A stretch of 64,000 nt of DNA, from assembly GCF_003100395.1 (NCBI RefSeq), contig NZ_CP029210.1:1116001-1180000 (forward strand), written 5' to 3'. Below are positions 35,475-42,277 of the stretch, piece after piece (position 1 is the stretch's first letter; each line of letters opens with the position of its first letter). The position numbers were made by a program, and so were the translations under genes. The DNA is from Aquabacterium olei (GTDB lineage: Bacteria; Pseudomonadota; Gammaproteobacteria; Burkholderiales; Burkholderiaceae_C). Below the pieces are notes generated by a model, which saw nothing but the letters and a program-made list of their open reading frames with translations, made no database searches and was not told the origin of the DNA.

Positions 35475-35900
35475 ATGGACACCCTCGACCAGCAGATCCT
35501 CTCCCTGCTCCGGCAGGACGCCCGCATGAATGTGGCCACGGTGGCCAGCAAGCTCGGCGTCTCGCGCGGCACCGTCACCAACCGCATCCGCAAGCTCGAG
35601 GACAGCGGCGTGATCGTGGGCTACACCGTGCGGCTGCGCCCCGACACCGAACCGAACGAAATCCGCGCGTGGATGAGCATTGCCGTGGAGGGCAACGACG
35701 TGCGCTCGGTGATCGGCAAGCTGCTGGGGGAGCCCGGTGTGGCGTCGTTGCACGACACCAATGGCCGCTGGGACCTGCTGGCCGAACTGCGGGCCGAGAA
35801 TCTGGCCGGGCTGTCGAAGGTGCTGGAGCGCATTCGCCTGATCCGCGGCATCAGCAGCACCGAAACCAGCATCCACCTCGAAACCTACCGCCTCGGCTGA
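35475..35900 (+). CDS. Lrp/AsnC-family transcriptional regulator
   Basis: This 141-residue regulator has an N-terminal winged HTH (MDTLDQQILSLLRQDARMNVATVASKLGVSRGTVTNRIRKLEDSGVIVGYTV) and a C-terminal RAM/ACT-like ligand domain (VIGKLLGEPGVASLHDTNGRWDLLAEL). ATG 35475 was taken over TTG 35469 two codons earlier. It is transcribed away from ocd-rocF and very likely controls them in response to arginine or ornithine, as Lrp-type BkdR, PutR or ArgP-like systems do; the effector is inferred. Confidence 0.9.
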   Translation: MDTLDQQILSLLRQDARMNVATVASKLGVSRGTVTNRIRKLEDSGVIVGYTVRLRPDTEPNEIRAWMSIAVEGNDVRSVIGKLLGEPGVASLHDTNGRWDLLAELRAENLAGLSKVLERIRLIRGISSTETSIHLETYRLG

Positions 35901-35907
35901 AAGCACA

Positions 35908-35947
35908 ACGGCCGGCACCCGGTGCACTCGCAGCGGGGTCCGGCCGT
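35908..35947. terminator. Inverted repeat between convergent genes
   Basis: ACGGCCGG (35908-35915) and CCGGCCGT (35940-35947) are perfect inverted arms separated by 24 bases, in the gap between the Lrp-type gene and the convergent hemerythrin gene. The position suits a bidirectional terminator. There is no T-tract. Confidence 0.35.
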
Positions 35948-35969
35948 GGGGCGGCTGCGCAGGACGGGG

Positions 35970-36524
35970 TCAGATCCTGGCGCGGCGGCGCTGGGCCATT
36001 TCGCGGCCCATGCCATTGAGGTCCCACTCGGCAATGCGGCTTCTGGCTTCCGGGTAGATCAGCGACTCTTCCAGCGCCAGGTGGTCCTGGTAGAGCTGCA
36101 CGAACACGGGCACGGCCAGGCTCAGTTGCTCGAGGTTGTACCAGTTGTAGCCGGCTGCGATCGATTCGATCTGCGGGGCCAGCTCCAGCCAGTCCTCTTC
36201 GATCCAGCCGTGGTCCTGCTGCAGGCGCAGCGTGTGGCGGATCAGGTCATCGTCACCGCTGCGCAGCATCGCGGGAAAGATGTGTTTTTCCTCGTCGATG
36301 TGGTGCTGGCGCGCCGTGTCCATGAAGAAGTGGAAGATGGCACGCGCCATCTCCTGCGCCTTGCCGTCCACCCCCTTGGTCTCTTCGAGGTGGGCCACCA
36401 GGTCCTGCAGACGCTGCAGGGCCGTGACCATCTGCTGGTGACAGGCGTCGAGCACGTCGAACGGCTGAACAGGACGGCCTCTGGGTGTGGTGCTTTGTTC
36501 CGGGGCGACGACGGTGGCGGGCAT
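35970..36524 (-). CDS. Hemerythrin HHE-domain protein
   Basis: This 184-residue four-helix-bundle protein has hemerythrin-like metal ligands: DACHQQMV, QHHIDEEKHIFP, LQQDHGWIEED and YQDHLALEESLIYPE, which together supply five to seven His/Glu residues for a di-iron site. Cytoplasmic bacterial HHE proteins sense or store O2, repair iron centres, or act in NO and oxidative stress. The gene stands alone, with no signal peptide and no fused sensor domain, so the role is open. Confidence 0.88.
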   Translation of the reverse strand: MPATVVAPEQSTTPRGRPVQPFDVLDACHQQMVTALQRLQDLVAHLEETKGVDGKAQEMARAIFHFFMDTARQHHIDEEKHIFPAMLRSGDDDLIRHTLRLQQDHGWIEEDWLELAPQIESIAAGYNWYNLEQLSLAVPVFVQLYQDHLALEESLIYPEARSRIAEWDLNGMGREMAQRRRARI

Positions 36525-36622
36525 GGGGCCTCCAGCAAGGGTGGGTTAGGACACGCGAATCTGATTCGATTCTGCGGATCACCCCGGGACGAGCCTTGCG
36601 CCACGTCAAGGCAAGCGGGGGG

Positions 36623-37354
36623 TCACTCGTCCTCGGCACCGCTGGCGTACCAGCGCTGCGCGTCGTCCATGCCCTTGTCCAGCTTGTCCTGCGAGCGCTC
36701 GCCGGCCGGCAGCGCCTGCCATTCGAGGAAGGCCACCGCCCGCTTGCGCATGTAGGCGGTGTTGCGGTCCTTGTCAGCCAGTTGCCGTTCGTCGGTCGGC
36801 TGCGGCGCCGCGGTGGCGAGCTTCTGCGTCCATTCGTCGATGCGCTGCTGGCGGCGCGCTTCGTCCGGCTCCAGATCGCCCAGCAGCACGGTGCCCATCA
36901 GCACGGCCTCCATGCCGGTGAACTCGCCCTTGGCCACGCGCTCGGGCAACTGGGCCATGAGCTGCTCTGCCAGCTGGTGCCGCGCGCGCACGTTCTTCGA
37001 GTCGATGGTCGATTGCCAGAACTCGAAGTCATGCTGGTAGCGCAAGTAGCTGGCAATCCGCTGGGCTTCTGCCTGCGGGTCGGGCTGGCGGCGAAGCGAC
37101 GCGTTCAGCGCCTTCCAGTCGTCGGGTTGCACGTGCACGGGCCGGCCGTCCACCGCCACGGTGTCCGCAGCGGTGCCGAACGGGGCGGCCGTGCCCGATG
37201 GGCCGGCCTCGGCGCTCGGGCTGGCGTCGGCGGCGCGGCCGGAAGGGGGCGCATCCGGCTTCATCAGCATCCACACGCCACCGGCCACGATGGCCCCGGT
37301 CACGACGGTCAGCAGCAGACGCTGCGCGGGCTTGGCTTGCTTGTAGATGATCAT
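36623..37354 (-). CDS. PlcR-like phospholipase accessory protein
   Basis: This 243-residue protein has an N-terminal membrane anchor (AQRLLLTVVTGAIVAGGVWML, about residues 10-30), a low-complexity Pro/Ala/Ser linker, and a helical domain. The stretch DPQAEAQRIASYLRYQHDFEFWQ with later ARHQLAEQLMAQLPERVAKGE and LMGTVLLGDLEPDEARR resembles PlcR and, more distantly, lipase foldases. In Pseudomonas PlcR assists secreted phospholipase C. A matching phospholipase C gene lies 16 kb away at 53240. ATG 37354 was preferred to TTG 37366; neither has a clear ribosome-binding site. Family call from memory, moderate. Confidence 0.5.
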   Translation of the reverse strand: MIIYKQAKPAQRLLLTVVTGAIVAGGVWMLMKPDAPPSGRAADASPSAEAGPSGTAAPFGTAADTVAVDGRPVHVQPDDWKALNASLRRQPDPQAEAQRIASYLRYQHDFEFWQSTIDSKNVRARHQLAEQLMAQLPERVAKGEFTGMEAVLMGTVLLGDLEPDEARRQQRIDEWTQKLATAAPQPTDERQLADKDRNTAYMRKRAVAFLEWQALPAGERSQDKLDKGMDDAQRWYASGAEDE

Positions 37355-37429
37355 GGCGGTCGTCAATGAAAATGATCCGGTCGCCCTGGAGGCGTCCCCA
37401 GGATGAGCCGGATCACATTGTGTGCTGTC

Positions 37430-37451
37430 CCGTTGCGGTCAGCCGCAACGG
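37430..37451 (-). terminator. Hairpin downstream of the first secreted paralogue
   Basis: CCGTTGCGG (37430-37438) and CCGCAACGG (37443-37451) form a perfect nine-pair stem with a TCAG loop, beginning 22 bases after the stop of the gene ending at 37474. It lacks a T-tract, so it may stop transcription only partly or protect the 3' end. The other paralogue has a similar hairpin at the same distance. Confidence 0.45.
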
Positions 37452-37473
37452 TGTGACGTCAGCGTCGTGCCGC

Positions 37474-38169
37474 TCAGGGGGCCGGAACGTAGGGCTTGGT
37501 CGAAATCGGGGTCGAGCGCAACTTGGTCGAGATGTCCTGCGTCAGGGTGCCGAAGCGCAGGGTGTCCAGCAGCGGCCACACGAAGGTAGGCAGCTTCAGG
37601 GTTACCTTGTACAGATTCTTGGCTTCCGGGGTCAGGGCCAGATCACCCAGCACTTCGTGGCCGGTGATGTTCAGCGGAAACTTGTACTTCAGGCCCAGCG
37701 GCGTCAGCGTCTGGAAGTTGAAGATGGGAACCTGCTTGGTGGTGGTGCCGCCCATCGGCGTGGCGTCGGCCAGCACCTGCTTGGTGGTGTAGTTGATGGT
37801 GAAGTTGGCCAGCGTCAGGCGGGTCGGGACTTCCTCGCCGGTTTCTTCGTCTTCAGCGATGCGGTCGAACTGCAGCGCCGAGCCCACGGCCGTGCCCGAG
37901 AGGATCTTCAGCAGCGGGCTGATGGAGATGCTGGTAACCGGCAGGGTGAAGGAGTTCGTCTTGTCGGCGTTGGCGTAGGCCGTGCCCTTGCCCGACACCT
38001 GGATGCCGACCTGGCGGAAGTTGGCGTTGGCTTCGATCGAGAAGTCCTGGACCGAGTTCGCCACAAAGGCGTTCACGGGGATGGCGATGCCAGCGGCGGA
38101 TGCCGAAACAGCGGTGCCGGCCAGAACGGCGGAAACAGCGACAGTACGGAAAGACAGAGACAAGCTCAT
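37474..38169 (-). CDS. Secreted protein of unrecognised family, paralogue A
   Basis: I do not recognise the family. The 231-residue precursor has a signal peptide (MSLSLSFRTVAVSAVLAGTAVSASA, cut about residue 25) and no membrane anchor or PEP-CTERM end. The mature part looks beta-rich. It shares about half of its residues, without large gaps, with the protein encoded at 38469-39161, including the motifs FRQVGI, EDEETGEEV, VLADATP, ITGHEVL, LTPEAK and LKLPTFV. AAGGAG six bases before ATG 38169 fixes the start. The function is unknown; a beta-sheet adhesin, matrix or binding protein is only a guess from composition. Confidence 0.75.
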   Translation of the reverse strand: MSLSLSFRTVAVSAVLAGTAVSASAAGIAIPVNAFVANSVQDFSIEANANFRQVGIQVSGKGTAYANADKTNSFTLPVTSISISPLLKILSGTAVGSALQFDRIAEDEETGEEVPTRLTLANFTINYTTKQVLADATPMGGTTTKQVPIFNFQTLTPLGLKYKFPLNITGHEVLGDLALTPEAKNLYKVTLKLPTFVWPLLDTLRFGTLTQDISTKLRSTPISTKPYVPAP

Positions 38170-38342
38170 GGTGCGCTCCTTTTGTATGCCGAGCCTGACA
38201 AACCGGCTCGTTCCATGGGCTCTATCTTCACCGGCGTGGATGGGACGCCCGCCCCCCTCGACTCGATGGCCTGACCGTGCAGATGGCACATTTGCTGCCA
38301 TTCCGAGGGAAAGCCGCTAGCTTCTCCAAAGGGCGGTTTTAA

Positions 38343-38370
38343 GGGTTAACCGCATCCTTCGGGTTAACCG
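38343..38370. repeat. Two direct copies of GGGTTAACCG between the paralogues
   Basis: GGGTTAACCG occurs at 38343-38352 and 38361-38370, 18 bases apart, each with the palindromic core GGTTAACC. A third partial copy (GGGTTAG) is at 38397-38403. They lie in the 299-base gap upstream of paralogue A. Spacing near two helical turns suggests an operator for a dimeric regulator. The rest of the gap holds a hairpin (38411-38446) and no gene that I can support. Confidence 0.5.
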
Positions 38371-38410
38371 GGGTACGTTGCGGAACCCCCTTTTTCGGGT
38401 TAGTTCGGCT

Positions 38411-38446
38411 CGCTGACGGAAGGGGTCGTCGCCCCGTCCGTCAGCG
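38411..38446 (-). terminator. Strong hairpin downstream of the second secreted paralogue
   Basis: CGCTGACGGA (38411-38420) pairs perfectly with TCCGTCAGCG (38437-38446), extended by GGGG/CCCC after one A-G mismatch, with a TCGTCG loop. It begins 22 bases after the stop at 38469. There is no T-tract. It matches in position the hairpin after paralogue A. Confidence 0.5.
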
Positions 38447-38468
38447 CGACCGTATGCCGCTTGCAGGC

Positions 38469-39161
38469 TCACTGCACCACGTACGGTGCAGTCGGGACAG
38501 CCGGGGTGCGCGCCTTGGTGCTGATGTCGTTGACGATGGTGCCGAAGTCCGTCGTGTCCAGCAGAGGGATCACGAACGTCGGCAGCTTCAGCGCGCTGAT
38601 GAACAGGCTCTTGGCTTCGGGGGTCAGGAAGAGCTTGTCGAGCACTTCATGGCCGGTGATGGTCAACGGGAACACGTACTTCAGCTTCAGCGCCTCGCTG
38701 ACGTTGAACTTGTAAAGCGGCATTTGCGGGATCGTGGCGCCGCCCTTGGGCGTGGCGTCGGCCAGCACGACGTTCTGCGTGTAATCGATCTTGAAGTTGG
38801 CGAGGACCAGGCTCACGGCCACTTCCTCGCCCGTCTCCTCGTCTTCACCGACGCGGTCCAGCTTGAGCGCCGAGCCCACCGCCGCGCCGGATGCGACCTT
38901 CAGGTTGGAGCCAATGCTGATGGTGGTGATGGGCAGGTTGTAGGCGCCCGCCACACCGGTGACCGCCGTGGCATTGCCCAGCGCCGTGAAGGTGATGCCC
39001 ACCTGGCGGAATTGCCCCTGGGCGAACGTCGAGAAGGTCTGGACAGAGTTTGCCTGCTTGTTGGCGACGTTGAGTGTCAGCCCGGCCGCAGAGGCAGCGC
39101 CAGCGCCGAAGACCAGGGCAGCCGAAATGGCCGCGTGGCGGAAGTGCAGAGACGAGATCAT
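38469..39161 (-). CDS. Secreted protein of unrecognised family, paralogue B
   Basis: This 230-residue precursor is the tandem partner of the gene at 37474-38169. The signal peptide is MISSLHFRHAAISAALVFGAGAASA. The mature protein aligns end to end with paralogue A: GSALKLDRVGEDEETGEEV, VVLADATPKGG, ITGHEVLDKLFLTPEAKSL and ALKLPTFVIPLLDT. The only Cys-like or anchoring features are absent from both. AAAAGGAG before the ATG mirrors the other gene's ribosome-binding site. The pair arose by duplication; both copies are intact, implying selection. No function assigned. Confidence 0.75.
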   Translation of the reverse strand: MISSLHFRHAAISAALVFGAGAASAAGLTLNVANKQANSVQTFSTFAQGQFRQVGITFTALGNATAVTGVAGAYNLPITTISIGSNLKVASGAAVGSALKLDRVGEDEETGEEVAVSLVLANFKIDYTQNVVLADATPKGGATIPQMPLYKFNVSEALKLKYVFPLTITGHEVLDKLFLTPEAKSLFISALKLPTFVIPLLDTTDFGTIVNDISTKARTPAVPTAPYVVQ

Positions 39162-39360
39162 GCGGGACTCCTTTTGCGTTACCTGCCCTACGGCAAGCGT
39201 TGTTGGTGTGGTGTTAATCGTGCACCGACTCGCAAAAGGCGTGTCCCCGCAAATCCGGGTATGTCGCGCGCTGCTCGCGCCAATTCACGTCATCTCGCGG
39301 GAAAACGCGTGGGACGCATTCCCGCCACGGCCACGGGCTTGCCCTAGGCCCCGCTTCGAA

Positions 39361-39825
39361 TCAGAGGAAGCGCTCCAGCAGCCTGCGAGAAGCCCTGTCC
39401 AGCGCCGCCATGTCAGGGATGGCGAGGTTCAGGCCGTGGCTGGTGCCGATCAGCAGCCGGCCATTGCCCAGGCGGCGGATGTCGTCCTCGCTCTTGAGCA
39501 CGACGTCCGTGGGCCCCCGGTCGGTGTCGACAGACCAGGTGCTGGGCACCGAGAAGGTCGAGACCGCTCGGAGGCGGGTGATGGTGGGAGTGAACTCGCG
39601 CACCGCCAGTTCCGTTTCCAGCAGGGCGCGTCCGGGGGCGGGCAGGGCGCTCAGGCGCGGGATCCAGGCCAGTTCGTGGCCGTCCGGGCCGACGATGGAA
39701 AGGCCCTCGTCGGGTGCTGCGATCGGAAAGGCGCGCACGGGTACCACGCCCACGTGGGCCACGCCGTCGGCACCGGTGTAGACGAGCTTGCCGAAAGGGT
39801 CGCGGGTGATCTGAAAGTCGCTCAT
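39361..39825 (-). CDS. Cyanophycin-associated DUF1854 protein
   Basis: This 154-residue cytoplasmic-looking protein belongs to the DUF1854 family, which recurs next to cyanophycin genes in proteobacteria but has no established activity. Features: SDFQITRDPFGKLVYTGADG at the N-terminus, VGVVPVRAFPI, GPDGHELAWIPRLSALP and VDTDRGPTDVVLKSEDDIRRLGNGRLLI. ATG 39825 is used; an upstream in-frame codon adds five residues. It follows the ABC exporter by 18 bases on the same strand and probably works with it. Confidence 0.85.
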   Translation of the reverse strand: MSDFQITRDPFGKLVYTGADGVAHVGVVPVRAFPIAAPDEGLSIVGPDGHELAWIPRLSALPAPGRALLETELAVREFTPTITRLRAVSTFSVPSTWSVDTDRGPTDVVLKSEDDIRRLGNGRLLIGTSHGLNLAIPDMAALDRASRRLLERFL

Positions 39826-39843
39826 GTCGGGGTCGTGCAAGGT

Positions 39844-42138
39844 TCAGGCCGCGGTGTCGGCGTTGGGTGAGGGCGGCTCGGCATCCAGCAGGGCGTCCTG
39901 CTCGGCCTTGCGTGCCTGCGCCTCGTACAGGCGCCAGTAGGCCCCCTGGCGGGCCATCAGCTCGTCGTGCGGGCCGACTTCCACCACCTGGCCGCGGTCC
40001 ATCACCACCAGGCGATCGGCCTTGCGAAGCGTCGACAGGCGGTGCGCAATCGCAATCGTCGTGCGACCCTTGACCAGGTTGTCCAGCGCGCGCTGGATTT
40101 CCTTCTCGGTCTCGGTGTCCACGGCCGACGTGGCCTCATCGAGGATCAGGATCTTCGGGTCGATCAGCAGCGCGCGTGCGATGCTGATGCGCTGTCGCTC
40201 GCCGCCCGACAGGCCCTGGCCGCGTTCGCCCACCAGCGAGTCGTAGCCCTGCGGCAGGCGCAGGATGAACTCGTGCGCGTGCGCTGCACGGGCCGCGGCA
40301 ATGATCTCGTCGCGCGTGGCGTCGGGTTTGCCGTAGGCGATGTTCTCGGCGATGGTGCCGAAGAACAGGAAGGGCTCCTGCAGCACCAGGCCGATGTGGC
40401 GCCGGTAGTCGGCCACCGCTATGCGGCGGATGTCGACGCCATCGACCTTGATCGCGCCATCGCTGATGTCATAGAAGCGGCAGATCAGGTTGACCAGCGT
40501 GCTCTTGCCCGAGCCGGAATGGCCGACCAGGCCGATCATCTCGCCGGGCTGGATGTCGAGGCTGAGGTTGCGGATCACCGAGCGGCTGCCGTAGCGGAAG
40601 GCGATGTCCTCCATGGTGATGCGGCCCTGCAGCGCAGGCAGCTTCACCGGGTTGGCCGGTTCAGGCACATTCGAGACGTGGTCGAGGATGTCGAAGATGC
40701 GCTTGGCGCCGGCGGCGGCCTTCTGCGTGACGGACACGATGCGGCTCATGGAATCGAGCCGGCCGTAGAAGCGGCCGATGTAGGCGATGAAGGCGGTCAG
40801 CACACCGACCGTGATGTCGCTTTCCGACACCAGCCAGATGCCGAAGGCCCACACCACCAGCAGGCCGATTTCGGTCAGCAGCGACACCGTGGGCGAGAAC
40901 AGCGACCAGGTCTTGTTGAGCTTGTCGTTGACCTGCAGGTTGTACTGGTTGGCCGCGCGGAAGCGGTTGGCCTCGCGCTGCTCCTGCGCAAACGCCTTCA
41001 CCACGCGGATGCCCGGGATGGTGTCGGCCAGCACGTTGGTGACCTCGCCCCACACGCGGTCGATCTTCTCGAAGCCCGTGCGCAGGCGATCGCGCACCAG
41101 GTGAATCAGCCACGCGATGAAGGGCAGCGGCACCAGCGTGACCAGGGCGAGCCACGGATTGATGGACACCAGGATGGCGGCCGTCATCGCGATCATCAGC
41201 ACGTCGGTGGCGAAATCGAGCGCGTGCAGCGACAGGAAGACGTTGATGCGGTCGGTTTCCGAGCCCACGCGGGTCATGAGGTCGCCGGTGCGCTTGCTGC
41301 CGAAGTAGTCGAGCGACAGGCGCAGCAGGTGTTCGTAGGTGGTGGTGCGCAGGTCGGCACCAATGCGCTCGGACACCAGTGCGAGCAGGTAGGTGCGGGC
41401 CCAGCCCAGCGCCCAGGCCACCAGTGCCGAAGCCAGCAGCCCGCTCAGCAGCAGCGTCACCAGGTCGCGGTCGATGGCCTGGCCGTTCTGGAAGGGGATG
41501 AGCACCTCGTCCATCAGCGGCATGGTCAGATAAGGCGGCACCAGCGTGGCGGCGGTGGAGGCCAGCGTCAGCAGAAAGCCGGCCAGCAGCTTGCCCTGAT
41601 AGGGCCGCGCGAAGCGCCACAGGCGCAGCAGCACCCACGTCGAGGGCGGCGTTTGCAGTTCGCGGTGACACACCGGGCACTCGTCGCTGTCCGGGGGCAG
41701 CGGGGCCTTGCAGCTCGGGCACTGGGCCTTGTCCTCGTCCGACGCCAGTTCGCCGGTGTGCAGGGCGGCCTGGCGCCGTTCGAACTGTTCGATCAGCCGG
41801 ACAACCTGAACCTGGTGCTCCAGCGTGAAGTGCCACAGGGCCAGTCGCCCCTGGGCGTTGATCAACTCGAGGGTGCCGACGCCCGCGTGATCGTGGTGCT
41901 GAAGCGCCAGATCCGGGGTCAGAGGCCACATTTCCCAGGTTGCCGAGGCCCCCTCGCGCGTGCCGAGACGCTGGTCAGTCAGGATAATGGGCGACGTCTG
42001 GAAACGGAGTTGCGCGTTCAGGTCAACCTCAAGGCGACATAAAACGTTTTCTCCGGGAGCCAGCGGCCAGTCCGTGCTGGCAAGATCTGTAACAGCCTGA
42101 CGCCCCTGGGCGTCGTCAGCAGGATGGTGATGGTGCAT
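39844..42138 (-). CDS. Cyanophycin-associated ABC exporter with zinc ribbon
   Basis: This 764-residue half-transporter has an unusual front end: His-rich start (MHHHHP), a roughly 120-residue soluble domain (ENVLCRLEVDLNAQLRF...), and a C4 zinc ribbon CPSCKAPLPPDSDECPVC at about 140-157. The type IV exporter membrane domain (six helices) and a complete nucleotide-binding domain follow, with [51 protein letters not shown] and AIAHRLSTL. It acts as a homodimer in the inner membrane. Substrate is unknown. It is divergent from cphA' and recurs with cyanophycin synthetase genes in related genomes. Confidence 0.88.
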   Translation of the reverse strand: MHHHHPADDAQGRQAVTDLASTDWPLAPGENVLCRLEVDLNAQLRFQTSPIILTDQRLGTREGASATWEMWPLTPDLALQHHDHAGVGTLELINAQGRLALWHFTLEHQVQVVRLIEQFERRQAALHTGELASDEDKAQCPSCKAPLPPDSDECPVCHRELQTPPSTWVLLRLWRFARPYQGKLLAGFLLTLASTAATLVPPYLTMPLMDEVLIPFQNGQAIDRDLVTLLLSGLLASALVAWALGWARTYLLALVSERIGADLRTTTYEHLLRLSLDYFGSKRTGDLMTRVGSETDRINVFLSLHALDFATDVLMIAMTAAILVSINPWLALVTLVPLPFIAWLIHLVRDRLRTGFEKIDRVWGEVTNVLADTIPGIRVVKAFAQEQREANRFRAANQYNLQVNDKLNKTWSLFSPTVSLLTEIGLLVVWAFGIWLVSESDITVGVLTAFIAYIGRFYGRLDSMSRIVSVTQKAAAGAKRIFDILDHVSNVPEPANPVKLPALQGRITMEDIAFRYGSRSVIRNLSLDIQPGEMIGLVGHSGSGKSTLVNLICRFYDISDGAIKVDGVDIRRIAVADYRRHIGLVLQEPFLFFGTIAENIAYGKPDATRDEIIAAARAAHAHEFILRLPQGYDSLVGERGQGLSGGERQRISIARALLIDPKILILDEATSAVDTETEKEIQRALDNLVKGRTTIAIAHRLSTLRKADRLVVMDRGQVVEVGPHDELMARQGAYWRLYEAQARKAEQDALLDAEPPSPNADTAA

Positions 42139-42277
42139 GTTGATCTGTGGGCCCGACGCGGGGGCCAGGCTTCGGCCCCTTGTGCGAGGTGTCGCATTTT
42201 GACCGAAGCAGCCCGCGCCATGTCGATCCGCCCGTCTTTCTGCCCGTCAACGCCCCGCCTGTGACCCTCGTCGCCCC

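Noticed and set aside
38170..38468. A hidden small gene in the gap between the secreted paralogues
   Set aside because: No frame with a credible start, ribosome-binding site and length was found; the gap is better explained by repeats and a hairpin.
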